A stretch of 64,000 bases of DNA from Podocnemis expansa. Lineage: Eukaryota; Chordata; Testudines; Podocnemididae. Below are positions 1 through 11,321 of the stretch, piece by piece. The stretch is taken from positions 13,516,912 through 13,580,911 of the forward strand of contig ML681997.1 in assembly GCA_007922195.1 (NCBI GenBank), in the 5' to 3' direction. The position numbers were made by a program, and so were the translations under genes. The notes below the pieces were generated by a model. That model searched no databases. It was not told where the DNA came from and saw nothing but the letters and a program-made list of their open reading frames with translations. Numbering within the stretch: position 1 is the stretch's first letter; each line of letters begins with the position of its first letter.

Positions 1-3000
1 GAGCCCCAGGTGACTATGCCATCAGCCAGGGCGGAAGGAGACCTAACAGTGTCGGGACCCGATATCCATGCCCCAGATATTGAACTTGCAGAGTCAAAAT
101 TGACAGGCCGTGAAATCAAATTGCCCAAAGTATCTGAAGCTGATATTAATGCACCAAAAATTGCAATTAGCAAGCCTTCTGCTCTGGTTTCTGTGTCAAT
201 AGATGAGACTGGCAGTCAAGATTCTAATGCAGTAAAGGTTGAAGAAGAATTAAAACCTGGGGATACTAACACAGAAGTGAAAGAAGGACATTTCAAGTTG
301 CCAAAATTCAAATTGCCATCATTTAATTTGTCACCAAAAAAAGAAGCAAGTATTAAGGCTGATTTTGAAGAACCTCTTGCAGATCATAAAATTATAGCAT
401 CATTGGGCAAAATAGACACAAAAGTAGCAGAAATTGTAACTGAGAATCAGGGCCCGAGCCTGGATCTTGATACTGAAGTAGCGTCTGTAAAAGTAGAACA
501 GAAAAGCCAGATTAAAAAGCCTCAATTTATCATGCCAAAAGTTTCATTCTCCAGAATTAAGGCTCCTAAATCTCAAATTTATCTTCCGAAAGTAGAAGGT
601 GATATTACTTTTCCTAAATTGGAAAGAAATGGAGAAGACTTAGTGCAGATACCTGATATAGAAAGCAGTCACACAGAAAACATAGAAGAGGGAACACAAA
701 TAAACATAAAAATGCCCAAAGTTAAAATTCCTACTTCGGAATTTTCTAAACCAGACATCACAGGTGCCAAAGCAGGCGTGCACATTAGCCTACCTAAGGT
801 TGATTCCACAGTTCGTAGATGTGATGTGAGTCTTCAACAAACTGACATGAAGTCAGGGTCGACTGGTGATGATGTCATCTTGTCCACAGGTATTGAAATT
901 CTCAGAGAAGATACTTCTATTAGACTGAAGGGTTCAGAAACAGGAGTCAAAGGACCATTGACAGTGAATGAAGTAGAGGTGAAGGTTGAAGGTGTTGAAG
1001 GGATGATTAAAATGCCTAAATTTCAAAAGCCAAAGTTTGGAATTTCACTTCCAAAGGGGAAAGTGCCAGAAAGTGATATCAGCTTACCCAAAATGGAATC
1101 AGGAGTTCCCCGTCTTACAATGAGAACAGATACTGTGGACACTGCTGTGGAATCTCCAATCCTTGAAGTTAAATCAGATGTTTCTGATGTAGGAGTAGAG
1201 GTTTCTGCTGGGAAAATGAAAATGTCTCAAGTTTCTATCACTGACAGTAAAGCTTCAGAGATGGATGTTAGTCTCCCATCAGTTTCTGTTTCAGTCACAG
1301 AAGTGCCTATTCAAAGCCCACAAAAGGAGGATGTGAAAGTGAAAGGCGAACATGAAATGAAGCCTGGAGAAATTCACTCAGAAGAACATCAGAGCTGGTT
1401 TAAAATGCCAAAATTCAGAATGCCAATGTTTGGTCGATCATCTTCAAAGGAAAAAAGAGGTGACCCTGACAGTGAAGGGAACCTGAGGAAACCTCAAGTA
1501 AAAGCTCCATCTGCTGAAATACGAACTGTAGTGGATACTCCTGAATATGCAATGTCATTGCCAGATGTGGACACTGAAGCTGATGGTGGAAAGGATGTTT
1601 TGAAAGGTAAAATAAAATCTGCTAAAACAGAGATTCCAAAAGTGGGACTTTCTCTTCACAAAGGGAAGCGTTCTGATGTTACCTTATCAAAGCCTGAAGT
1701 AGATGTTTCACTACCTCCAGATACAGCAGTCATTAAAGTAAGCATTCCAGAAACTGAAACTTATGCTGATGTAGTTAAGCGTGGTGCAGAAGGACAAAAA
1801 TTGCAAACACAAGTTCCAAAAGTTGTGATGCCTAAGGTAGAACTCTCTGCATCAGAAATCAGTGCTTCAAAAACTAGTAAGGACATCAGCTTATCAAGAG
1901 CTGATATTACACTCTCTAAATGTGATCTGGCCCTTCAAGAAGAAAGAGCCAAATCAGAGTGTACAGAAAGCCCAATAGCAGAACATTCCATTGAGCTGAA
2001 GAGTCCAGAAACAGGAGCCAAAATGCCAACTACTGAAATTGGTTTGGATGGAACACAGAAGAAATTAGATGTTCTTCTTCCAAAAGCAGAGCTGGACATT
2101 CAATACACAGATTCAGGAGTTAAAACTGAAAAGCTAGGAAGTGTGATAAAATCTACAGGAAAGGATGTTCAAGGAACAGAAAGTAAATTAAAAATGCCAA
2201 AATTCAGTGTACCATCATTTGGAGGGGTTGCAACAAAGGGTATAGAAGATGTTGCTGATGTTAAAACTAACTTTGAAGAGCCCAAGTTAGGTGCTTCCAG
2301 AATTAAAATGGATGCTGACGTAAGTGTTGCAGAGCATGAAATAGAGTTTCGAGCTGAAAGTGCTGAAACGGGTGTTTTTGCAGGAGTCGGGGTGAAAGTG
2401 GAAGATGGAGATGAAGCAAGCAAAATGAAAACATCTAAATTTAAGCTGCCAAAGATTGGAGTGTTACCTTCTAAAACGAAGGGTTCTGAAGTTGATGGCT
2501 TTCTCCCAAAGTTAGAGTCTGATGTTTCGCTGCCTAAAACTGAACGAGGCATAGCAGAAATCCACTTTCAAAAAGCAGATGGATCAATTGATCTGAAAAG
2601 TCCAAGTTCAGACATGATGGAATCATTATCCAGGATTTCAATGCACAAGCCAGAAAAACAAAGTGAAAGTATAAGGGCAAGTATTAAAATTCCCAAGCTA
2701 AAAATACCAGTGTTCACTTACAAGGCATCCACACTTGAAAATGATGTTTCAACATCAAAAGTGGCAACAGACATGAAAGCTGATGGCACTGACATGGGAA
2801 CACCAACACTGGATGTAAGCACTAGGATCTATAAAGAAAAACCAGAGCCTGTAGGTGACAGTAGACAAATGCCAACAGCCAAAATTCCAACATTGGCTGA
2901 ATCTGACATTAAAACACTGAAAGTAGATATTAAGCTTCCATCCACAGACTCCTCTATTTCAAAAACAGCACTACAGACTCAGGGATCACTTGCTGAGGGT

Positions 3001-4047
3001 AAAGAAATTAAGACAAGCGGTGAAGCAGAATCTGGATATGTTGATATCGAAAGGAATGAGACTTATTCTTCTCAAATAGTGAAAGAATCCGCAATTCCTT
3101 CATCAGAAGTTAAAACTGCTACTTTCGGATTTTCACTTCTCAAAGTGAAGATACCTGAATCACATGTTAAACTAGACATTCCAGGCAAACCACAGTCTTG
3201 TACAGAGTATAAAAATGAGGTGTCTGAGAGTGAAGTTCACCAACCTAAACTTTCTGATGAAAGTTTAGGGATTGCAGTGCAGAAGACCGAGACTGCAGAG
3301 TTTAAATTCTCTGGCAAACCACAAAGTGAGACTGATGAATCTAAAGAGGTAGTATCATCCAGAGTTAGTTTGCCAAAACTAAAAACACTTATGGTTGAAG
3401 TGCAGCCTTCCAGTAAAGTTGGAGATAGTCAATCTGATAAGCAACCGGAATTAATAACTGTATCTCCTCCCTCTAAAGATCATGAAATAGCTAAAATGCC
3501 AGAAGATGAAAAAGACATGGAGGATCAAAAAGAAAAACCTGACAGTAAAAGACCTTCTGGCAGATTCAAATTTTGGCTTCCAAGTATTGGGTTTTCTTCC
3601 TCTGTTGATGACACAGGTTCAGATTCCAAACCTGAAGTCCAAAAATCAGTTCCAGAAGAAACCCAACCTGTTGACTCCTCTGCACCAGACACTGATTCTT
3701 CTAAACAAACTGAAAAAACTGGATGGTTTAGATTTCCCAGATTAGGCTTCTCATCGCCATCAAAAAAGGCTAAAAATGCTGACAAAGAAAAAGAGACAAA
3801 TCTAAAAGAAACAAAAATTTCAGATGAGGAAAGTCCATCAGAGAAACATGAAACATTTTTTGATGCAGAAGAAAGCTTATCACCTAAAGAAGAAACAATG
3901 AAGGATGAAGAAAATGAAACTACAGGGTGCACATCTAATGTCCAAGTTTCTAGTGCAATAGTTACATCTTCTGCAAGAACTGAATTAATCTTGTTGGAGA
4001 GGGAGAGAGCTAGTCAGCAAAATATTCCTGAAGATACAACCAAATGA
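1..4047 (+). CDS. AHNAK2: AHNAK2, C-terminal part of the giant last exon (5' end outside window)
   Basis: The frame is open from base 1 and runs 1348 codons without a break to TGA at 4045-4047, so this is the distal part of a larger exon. The protein is low in complexity, rich in Lys, Ser, Val and Glu, and built of degenerate repeats with signatures such as KMPKF, LPKVE, GVHISLPKVDS and SDISLPKMES; this is the AHNAK/desmoyokin repeat style. The last ~160 residues change to an acidic, Ser/Lys-rich tail after two related WF/FP blocks (RFKFWLPSIGFSS near codon 1188, GWFRFPRLGFSS near codon 1241). AHNAK proteins are large scaffolds at the cell cortex; the PDZ domain lies N-terminal, outside this window. 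I chose AHNAK2 over AHNAK because the next genes are PLD4 and CEP170B, as in human 14q32. Family assignment is firm; the paralogue rests mainly on synteny. Confidence 0.8.
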   Translation, partial: EPQVTMPSARAEGDLTVSGPDIHAPDIELAESKLTGREIKLPKVSEADINAPKIAISKPSALVSVSIDETGSQDSNAVKVEEELKPGDTNTEVKEGHFKLPKFKLPSFNLSPKKEASIKADFEEPLADHKIIASLGKIDTKVAEIVTENQGPSLDLDTEVASVKVEQKSQIKKPQFIMPKVSFSRIKAPKSQIYLPKVEGDITFPKLERNGEDLVQIPDIESSHTENIEEGTQINIKMPKVKIPTSEFSKPDITGAKAGVHISLPKVDSTVRRCDVSLQQTDMKSGSTGDDVILSTGIEILREDTSIRLKGSETGVKGPLTVNEVEVKVEGVEGMIKMPKFQKPKFGISLPKGKVPESDISLPKMESGVPRLTMRTDTVDTAVESPILEVKSDVSDVGVEVSAGKMKMSQVSITDSKASEMDVSLPSVSVSVTEVPIQSPQKEDVKVKGEHEMKPGEIHSEEHQSWFKMPKFRMPMFGRSSSKEKRGDPDSEGNLRKPQVKAPSAEIRTVVDTPEYAMSLPDVDTEADGGKDVLKGKIKSAKTEIPKVGLSLHKGKRSDVTLSKPEVDVSLPPDTAVIKVSIPETETYADVVKRGAEGQKLQTQVPKVVMPKVELSASEISASKTSKDISLSRADITLSKCDLALQEERAKSECTESPIAEHSIELKSPETGAKMPTTEIGLDGTQKKLDVLLPKAELDIQYTDSGVKTEKLGSVIKSTGKDVQGTESKLKMPKFSVPSFGGVATKGIEDVADVKTNFEEPKLGASRIKMDADVSVAEHEIEFRAESAETGVFAGVGVKVEDGDEASKMKTSKFKLPKIGVLPSKTKGSEVDGFLPKLESDVSLPKTERGIAEIHFQKADGSIDLKSPSSDMMESLSRISMHKPEKQSESIRASIKIPKLKIPVFTYKASTLENDVSTSKVATDMKADGTDMGTPTLDVSTRIYKEKPEPVGDSRQMPTAKIPTLAESDIKTLKVDIKLPSTDSSISKTALQTQGSLAEGKEIKTSGEAESGYVDIERNETYSSQIVKESAIPSSEVKTATFGFSLLKVKIPESHVKLDIPGKPQSCTEYKNEVSESEVHQPKLSDESLGIAVQKTETAEFKFSGKPQSETDESKEVVSSRVSLPKLKTLMVEVQPSSKVGDSQSDKQPELITVSPPSKDHEIAKMPEDEKDMEDQKEKPDSKRPSGRFKFWLPSIGFSSSVDDTGSDSKPEVQKSVPEETQPVDSSAPDTDSSKQTEKTGWFRFPRLGFSSPSKKAKNADKEKETNLKETKISDEESPSEKHETFFDAEESLSPKEETMKDEENETTGCTSNVQVSSAIVTSSARTELILLERERASQQNIPEDTTK

Positions 4048-5880
4048 GTATTTTTCCCGATCTAATCATATGTGGGAAATCTGAAAGTAGAAGAAATTAA
4101 GAGAAAAAACCCATACAGAAAAATGCTGCCTTCCTAAAGATTTTTCCGGGAAATGAAAGTGAAGAGAACTTAAAATTGACATTTTTGAAAACAGTCTGTG
4201 GAACATTCTTTACTACACTGGCATTTTCAAGCATATGAACTTACTGTTGCTCCTAATGTAGCATTTGTTTAATAAAATGTACACAGAAAACAAACAACTA
4301 CTGAGGAAAAGGAGATATTTGTGCTTTTAACAAAGTCTGATAGAAATTCTCCTAACCGTGCAAAATGAAGTGTCAAATGGAGCAAAGATGGTGAATAGAT
4401 TTTGTTTAACATAATTCTCTAAAATACAGCAGATGTGTTTATGTTATACTTATTTGCAGAAAGCAATATGATGCTACTGCTATGAGGACTAGAAACATAT
4501 ATAACTGTCTAGATTTTATTTTATCAAATATATTTCTGCCTTGGTGTTGCTTTCTTATGAAAAATGTATTTTCTTTATCTTAGATAGAGCAATATTTGTA
4601 TTTCATGATCACTTTAAAATGTAGGACAAATAGATAAATAATACTGTAAATATGACAATGCTTTTTTTTCCCCAGTTAGTAGGGTGGGTAATATTTATCC
4701 TTAAAAAAATAAAAACTTCAGAAAAGGCTCAGTGTTCCATGAAAACTATACTGCTGATTCAGATTTTCAAAATATCAACCTGAAATAGAGCAACTGAAAA
4801 GAAGATTAAAAATGAAATGAGTAAATTCATTGTGTATATACTTATGAGAATAGTTTACGCATAGAATGGGGCATATATGAGTGGAGTTGCTGAAAAGCTT
4901 TGCCAGAGAAATAAGATGTAAATAGTTATTTACCTTTTGTTTATATCAATGCTTCTCTTAACTACAAAATGTGGTACTATATGTTAGCCTTCACTGTATA
5001 TGCATTACTAAAATGTTGAATGTATTTCTCAATTCACAGTACAGTCACTATATGGATAATAAACATAATAACATTATTCTTGTGATTTTTTTATTATGAA
5101 AACTGCAGTACAAAGTAGCATGAATATTACTTAAAAGGAAACTTTGGGTTAAGTCTAACTCTCTTATGAAACTGGAGTAACTGCAACCTCAGTTAGATGG
5201 GAGAATTTTTTTTTAAAGAAACATTAATAGTGCTGACTACGTAACCTGTGATTATTCACTTTTGTAATTCTGAATATTGTATTTTCACATATCCACTCAC
5301 TTCTTTATTCCAGTTTGTTCACCTTATTTTTTTCTCACCTATTCCATTTAGTAGCAGCTAAACAAATGCAGCAGAAATAAAAAATGAAATGTACTAAGTT
5401 GTATTTGGTGAGTCCTAAATCATAAGTTGTTAAATTAACATATTTTTCACACACACTCCTCTTCCTCGAGTTCCCAACTGTCCCAAATGAGAATTCACCC
5501 AAACTGTAGTCACCAATAAAAATTTCTCCACATTGGTCACACAGAGATACTGGACACTCCATACTATTTCAGGCCATGTGCCACCCCCCTTAGGGCTGCT
5601 CTAATTTGTGCCTGGCTGCTCACACAGACTCAACCAGCCATTCAAGCCGCTTTCTCCGGTGATCTCTGGCAGCCAGAATTTCTGTAGGTAGGTGGGCACA
5701 TCTTAGAGCTAAGGAATGTTGCACGGACAGACGAAAGGTTCATTAATGCTGACCATTGTGATGCTGGAGAAAAAGTGCATCCTGCTTCACAGCAATTCAA
5801 ATAGAAATAGACAATGGTTTTAAGGCTTGTTTCAGGCTCACAGAGAATTATAGTTTACAATAAATACATAAAAAGTACTT
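4048..5880 (+). other. AHNAK2 3' UTR and downstream unique sequence
   Basis: AT-rich, repeat-poor sequence follows the stop codon. Candidate poly(A) signals AATAAA lie at 4271-4276, 4708-4713 and 5058-5063, so the 3' UTR probably ends between 4.3 and 5.1 kb; which signal is used cannot be told from sequence. I see no gene in 5100-5880. Confidence 0.5.
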
Positions 5881-5890
5881 CCAGTCTTGT

Positions 5891-6326
5891 CAGGGCCATC
5901 GCTAGGGGGTGCGGGGCCCTGGGCAAATCGTCCTCTGCAGGGGCCCCCACTCACACACACCCCACACCCCTGCTCTGACCCCCCCCCCCCCGTGCGGGGG
6001 ACCGGGTGAGCCAGCCAAAAGGGTGGCCCGGTTCAGTGCTGCTGGTGGGCCCCCCTGCACTCCCTCCGCCACGGGTGCTACTCTCGGCTCTGTGCTGGAG
6101 CAGCAGGGAGGGGGCGGGAGACAGTGTAGCCGGGAGGGGTAGCGATACCGGCTCCATGCTACCTCCTGCCCCCTCCCCACTGCTTCAGCACAGAACCAAG
6201 ACCACCCTTTTGGCCAGCTTGCCTGGTCCCAGCTATGGGTGGCCAGCTGTGCAGCCCCACGGGGACCACCCAAAGCATGGGGCCCTGGGCGGCTGCCCTG
6301 GTTGCCGTACCTTAGGGATGGCCCTG
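5891..6326. mobile_element. hAT-type MITE, GC-rich, with exact 8-bp target duplication
   Basis: The element begins CAGGGCCATCGCTAGGGG and ends with the near-inverse CCTTAGGGATGGCCCTG. It is flanked on both sides by the identical 8-mer AGTCTTGT (5883-5890 and 6327-6334). An 8-bp duplication with CAGGG ends is the hAT superfamily hallmark. The 436-bp interior is GC-rich with a C-run near 5980; the overlapping open frames in it show no protein similarity I recognise. A related copy lies at 24531-24929. Confidence 0.85.
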
Positions 6327-6334
6327 AGTCTTGT

Positions 6335-6970
6335 GTGCACCCCACAAAATGGAATGCTCTAAGCAGCCCCCCATGGGAAATGGATAGGTTTGTACACCAA
6401 AGACTGTTAGAAAGCAGAGAGAGAGAGAAGTTTTTGAAAATGAACCATTAGGTTATACTGACTGCACAGCAAAGATTAATAGATTGGACTGGAGGAGGGC
6501 AGAAATGAAGAGGAAAGAAAAGAAACACACCCATAGAGAGTCTCTCCAAAAAGTTCTACTCATAAGATTGAAAAAATGGAGAATTTGAGAAAAAGCAGCA
6601 CGATTCATGTGACAATCTGTAAGAGACTGAAAATGAAAATGGCCAGCATAAGAGTTCATTAGGTGTTACACAGAGGAGGAACACAAACCTAAACAACACA
6701 GGGATACTGTCTAAACAAATAAAGAGGAGCAAAAGGGTTTGGGAAAACTCATTCAGCTTGAGGGCAGTGTGCATACTAATTCCAGCTCTACAGTGGGTAT
6801 TAAAAAATGTTTTCAGTTACTATCTGAAAGACCCAAAAAATGTGTACTAGGCTCTGCGTGAAAGAAGAGATGATGCAATCTGCAGAGAAGAACCCACAGC
6901 CTTGATTTGATCAATCATACACACAAAGAAAAGAGAAGAGGGAGGAAACAGGCATCTCTCCCAAATGAGC
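6335..6970. other. Intergenic, nothing recognised
   Basis: Purine-rich unique sequence with a short AGAG run at about 6415-6430. No gene or element recognised. Confidence 0.4.
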
Positions 6971-6978
6971 ACACAGTT

Positions 6979-7246
6979 CAAGCCCTGCAAATATGCAGAT
7001 ATCCGTGGATATCCATATTATATCCACATCCGCGGATACAACACAGATATCCGTGGACCATTTCTTGCAGATGCAGATTGGATACGGATCCACATATTTT
7101 TATCTCCACAGAGCCAGAGCCCTGCAAATATGCAGATATCCACATCATATTCGCATCCGCGGATACAACACGGATAACTGCGGACCATTTCTTGCAGATG
7201 CAGATCAGATACAGATCCACATATTTGTATCCGTGCAGGGCTCTAC
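6979..7246. mobile_element. Tandem-dimer MITE (ATATCC-rich) in one 8-bp target duplication
   Basis: Two direct copies of a ~135-bp unit (6979-7115 and 7118-7246) each begin AGCCCTGCAAATATGCAG and pass through a TTTCTTGCAGATGCAGAT block. The whole is bounded by ACACAGTT at 6971-6978 and again at 7247-7254. Ends are inverted (AGCCCTGCA at the left, TGCAGGGCT at the right). The solo unit is at 25175-25314. The element lacks coding capacity; the open frames reading through it are artefacts of the repeat. Confidence 0.85.
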
Positions 7247-7254
7247 ACACAGTT

Positions 7255-7503
7255 ACTCAGCAAGATATGCGCACATCTGTATGGTAAAGTAATCTGGGCT
7301 TTTCACATGGTTTAATCTTTGCACCCCAACATCACAGGGCTAAGACAGTAGAAATGCGTATTAAGGTGGGGGTTGAATGAGGTCATGACCAGGTTTGGGG
7401 ATGTTACCGCCCTCCCACCCCCACTTCAGTGGCTGCCAGCAAAAAGACATGCAGAGATTTATGACAGAAAATGAATGGAATGGCAAGGCTGGCATGACTT
7501 GAC
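7255..7503. other. Intergenic, nothing recognised
   Basis: Unique-looking sequence with no feature that I can identify. Confidence 0.4.
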
Positions 7504-7715
7504 ATGTTGTCACAGGATGCACATCTGTGCACCCTGGGTTATGATCCGTACGATTTTTCTGTTCACTTATTAACTGGGATTGTATGTTTTTACACCAATT
7601 ATGCCATTAAAGGTTTCTTTATGGATGCCATAACCTATTCTACGTGATTACTATGATGATATGTTTCTTACAGCCTCATGCACGTGTACAGATGTGTAGC
7701 ACAGCTCGGGAGCGG
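7504..7715 (+). repeat. Unclassified interspersed repeat, copy 1
   Basis: About 210 bp that recur in direct orientation at 10228-10437. Shared blocks include GGATGCACATCTGTGCACCC, GATTTTTCTGTTCACTTA and CAGCCTCATGCA. Both copies start near a TG. Homology stops at about 7715, so this is not a simple pair of full-length LTRs. Confidence 0.7.
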
Positions 7716-8333
7716 GGGAGACCAAGGGGGTTTGTGGGATAAAGAGGCGAAGTCAGTGATGGAGCTGGCTACAGTTCCAGCCACTTTTGAGCAAGCCCAA
7801 ATATCTAGGGGCCATAAGCCCCAGAGGGAGGGGGGTCAGAGAGGGTGATGCACGCCCCCTGGGAGCCCCACCTTACCTGGGAAGACCCAGCACAGCCTGC
7901 CAGCCAGGAGGGAAGGGGGTTGGGGTGGCAGACACATGCTGCCCAGGAGTCCCATGTCTTCTAGGAAAACCCAATATGGTTTCCCTGCGGAGAAGGGGTG
8001 CCCAAGAAGATGTTTTCAATGCAATTCCAACTGAGCATTTAAGGAAGCAGTGTCTGGGTCTGGCAGGCGTTAACCCCCCCTGCCCGCCCCCGATCAAGTG
8101 AGTTATGTGATGGTGACTCCTGAGGAGCAGGAAATGTCCCCGTTTACTAGCTTTGTGGGTGTCATGGAGGGGGAGGAAATGAGTTTCGAAGAGACTTCAA
8201 GATAAATGGCCAGAAGGCTGTGGGATAAAAGGGCACCGACACACAACTATCACTGGTTAGGCCAGGCTGGGTCCCAGAAAGAGACAGGGGGTGGGTGGAG
8301 GTGTGATCTATGTGCCCTTTGCCATAGTGCAAA

Positions 8334-8990
8334 TGTAACACCTAAGCCTAAAAAGGAGCTTTCTCTTTTAGGGCTCTCTTAAGGCTGGGTTAGTTTCCTG
8401 AACATATTTGACTATCCAGGTCCAGAACTTTCTTGAAACAGGTAATGGTAGTATTTTGAGCATGTGCGACAGGGTTTCCTGGTGGTGTGGTTAGATGCTT
8501 GAGAGCAGCAGCCTGAGTAGGAGGCATGCATGGAGCTGCAATGAGAGGAGCCCATGTGCACAGTGTGTGGCTGAGCTAGAGTGAGCCAGGATTGGACAGC
8601 AAGATGTTTTCTCCCTGCTGTGGAGTATTTTGCAGAAGAGTTTTCTCTTATGTGACTGAGGGCTGGTTAAGCAGTAACCTGACTGCATGATGCTGATTAC
8701 AGAGGTGAAAGGACTGCATGGATGCCTACTGTAGATTCCTGCAGACAAAGAAGAGGATTGCTGCTACTTTCCACTCAAGCCTCTGGATTTGAACAGAGAC
8801 TGCAACTGAGATATGGGTTAATCCACCTAAATTTTGGGACTCTTGGGTTTCATTCCCACAATGTTGCTGTGGGGACTGTTCTGTTTAAATTCATTTAGGT
8901 TTCTTAAGATAAGATTTATTAAGTTAGTAGGTAATAAAGTTCATTGTTATGTTAATTCTAAATAGTATTTTAATGTGGGATGGTAACTCT
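8334..8990 (+). repeat. LTR-like repeat, long copy
   Basis: From TGTAACACC at 8334 about 470 bp match a second copy at 37987-38487 (shared blocks CTCTTAAGGCTGGGTTA and CAGAGACTGCAACT). The copy here goes on through an AATAAA near 8933. The TG start, late poly(A) signal and dispersed copies suggest a solo LTR, but no internal retroviral gene or target duplication was found. Confidence 0.4.
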
Positions 8991-10227
8991 GGGGAAGCTT
9001 TGCTGTGAGTCCTTTACAGACTAGATTCTGGGTCTCCAGCTGCTTCTCCATAAGGGTTCAGGCTTTATTATTTATTTATTTACGAGGTACTGGAGAAGGG
9101 CAGTTAAATGAATTCTAGCCCATCCTTGAAGGTTACACAAGTCCAGTGGGAGGCCTGGTGGGAGGCCTCATGGTGGGGGTACTAAACACGATCTCTACTC
9201 CAATGCTAACTGGGAATGACTTCCTGAAATGGGCCAACTTAGCATGTCAGGGAAGCAACTGGTGCCAGCCTGAAATACCCGGTAGGAGCCCCAAAGGGTG
9301 AGAGTGAAGCCCCAGAGGGTGCCCAGGAGGAGCATGGTGGCTCTCTTGGGGAGGAGGCAGCTGTGGTGGGCTCCTGCCCACCAGAGAGGAGTGCCATGGA
9401 TCCTGGGGCCAGGGAAGCTGTTCCCCAGACAGCATGCTCACAGGTCCTGTATGTGCAAAGAATGGGTCTCACTCAGCAAGCTAGTGAAGACCCCGTTTTA
9501 GGGCAAAACCCAGAGGAGGAAGCTAGAGAAGCTAGTGCATGGACACAGGGCAGCAACCTAGGGTCTCTGTCTCCAGATGTGGGGCCTGCTGCCTTGCCAC
9601 CGGGAGGGGGCATTGCAAGGATTTTGTCAAAGGGAAACACATCCCTGCTGGATGACACTGGCCATGACAAAAGTACCTGAGTCACTATGTACGTGGACTT
9701 CAAGGAATTGGGGTCCTGAGGGAGCACATGATGGATTTTTTGGAGCTGTGAACCAGAGCCACAGGGGGACGGTGGGCAGGCAGGACTGCCCCCTCCCTGA
9801 GGCCTTACCACACTGTGCTCCAAAGCTCCAAAAGCCCAAGGATCTCATCACGGGGAACCCCAGGCAGAAAAGGAGCCTGGGGCTAGCCAAAGCCAAAGGT
9901 CTCATGAGTTGTTAGGAAGAAAGGAGGACCAAACCATGCAAACTAGAATCCAGTACACCAAGGCAGAAGGTGTGGTTTGGACACATACTCATAAGCACCC
10001 ATCGATGAGGACAATTTGATACTGATGTCATATTGAGTAACAGTGATTCAAATATGCATGCAATTTTTGTGGTTATATGTACCATGTGTAAAGTTTTGTT
10101 CATGTACTAAGAATGATGAATGGGAAAACTGAGGCAACCAGCCTGATTATTTTGATGGCATGATTTCACAAGGACTTTAAAGGCTGTGCCTTCAGATTAG
10201 ACAATCCTCCAGAAATTTTGAAAGGGG
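8991..10227. other. Intergenic, unassigned; overlapping GC-moderate open frames
   Basis: Several overlapping frames of 60-116 codons occur on both strands at 9239-9915. They overlap one another in sense and antisense and contain no motif I recognise. They could be the decayed inside of a retroelement lying between the repeats at 7.5-9.0 kb and 10.2 kb, but nothing in them proves this. Confidence 0.3.
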
Positions 10228-10437
10228 GGAGATGACACGGGATGCACATCTGTGCACCCTGAGTTATGATCTATATGATTTTTCTGTTCACTTAAGCACT
10301 TGGACTGTATGTTTTTATGCCAGTTATATCATGGAAAGTTTCTTTTTGGATGCTAATAACCTATTCTATGTGATTACTATGATGATATGTTTCCTGCAGC
10401 CTCATGCATGTGTACAGATGTGTAGCATGGCTCAGGG
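10228..10437 (+). repeat. Unclassified interspersed repeat, copy 2
   Basis: Second direct copy of the ~210-bp repeat at 7504-7715, with scattered substitutions. It is followed by unassigned sequence to 11320 that includes an AATAAA near 10840. Confidence 0.65.
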
Positions 10438-11321
10438 GATGGGAAACAGGCAGAACTTTCTTCCAACAACATGTAAACAACCAAAGCTGTGAGCGAGCAA
10501 CAAAGATATACTAACTGAGGTGGCTGAGATCAACAGATGGATGGGGTAAGGGGGAATGGAAACAAAGAGAGAGACTTGGAAGGTTTGGGGGCTTTTTGCC
10601 TGGGACTCTCCATCTTGAAACAACTCTAAGCAAGATCTGGGCCCCACCTGGCCTCAGGCATAGACTGGCTGGACAAACATCTGATAGCCAAACACCTTGA
10701 GCATAAATTTAGACTATTGAGGCTGATATTAGGTTAGTATGCATGTTTTACCTTTTATTTCCTCATGGTCACTCCTGACTCATTTATATTGTGATTCTGC
10801 CTTGATTGGCCATATTCTTACTTAGAATTATAATCTGATCAATAAACTTGTAGTTGTGTTATCTAAAGCTGCCTGGTCTTTAGAGGGTGTGGGTGAAGAA
10901 GGCTGGGTACAATCCATTTCTTTGTTAAATGGATGGACATGAGTATATGGTGATTCAGAGTGGCTCCCAATCCCTGTCGGACAGTGACTCTCATGGTGAT
11001 ATCTGGCAAAGGGGGTGCTCGCTTTGCGACCGTCCCTCGAGTAGCCAAAGGGCATACACCCACTGCTTGGGACCAATTGCACGCGAGAGGCTAGAGTGGA
11101 CTGACTCAAGAGTGAGTGATCACTTGGCAAAGAGGGGTTAGTTGGGGTTCAGGAGTGGAAATTAGGGGGTTACAATGGCACACTGGACTGGATCTAAGGA
11201 CCAGCCTCTTACACAACTAGGAAAGTTTCTCAAGGCCTGCGTGAAATCAACACCTGCATGAATTACTACTTGTAGTCAAGGCCTATGGCAGTGGCCCACT
11301 ATTCTGAGCACTATGCACAGA

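Noticed and set aside
5902..6362. Overlapping open frames of up to 147 codons on both strands
   Set aside because: They lie wholly or mostly inside a GC-rich hAT MITE with exact target duplications; composition removes stop codons.
6907..7292. Several frames of 60-126 codons with repeated peptide words
   Set aside because: They read through the tandem-dimer MITE in every frame; the peptide repeats mirror the DNA repeat.
9239..9915. A new gene in the cluster of overlapping frames
   Set aside because: Frames on both strands are of similar length, none has a domain, and the area sits between dispersed repeats.
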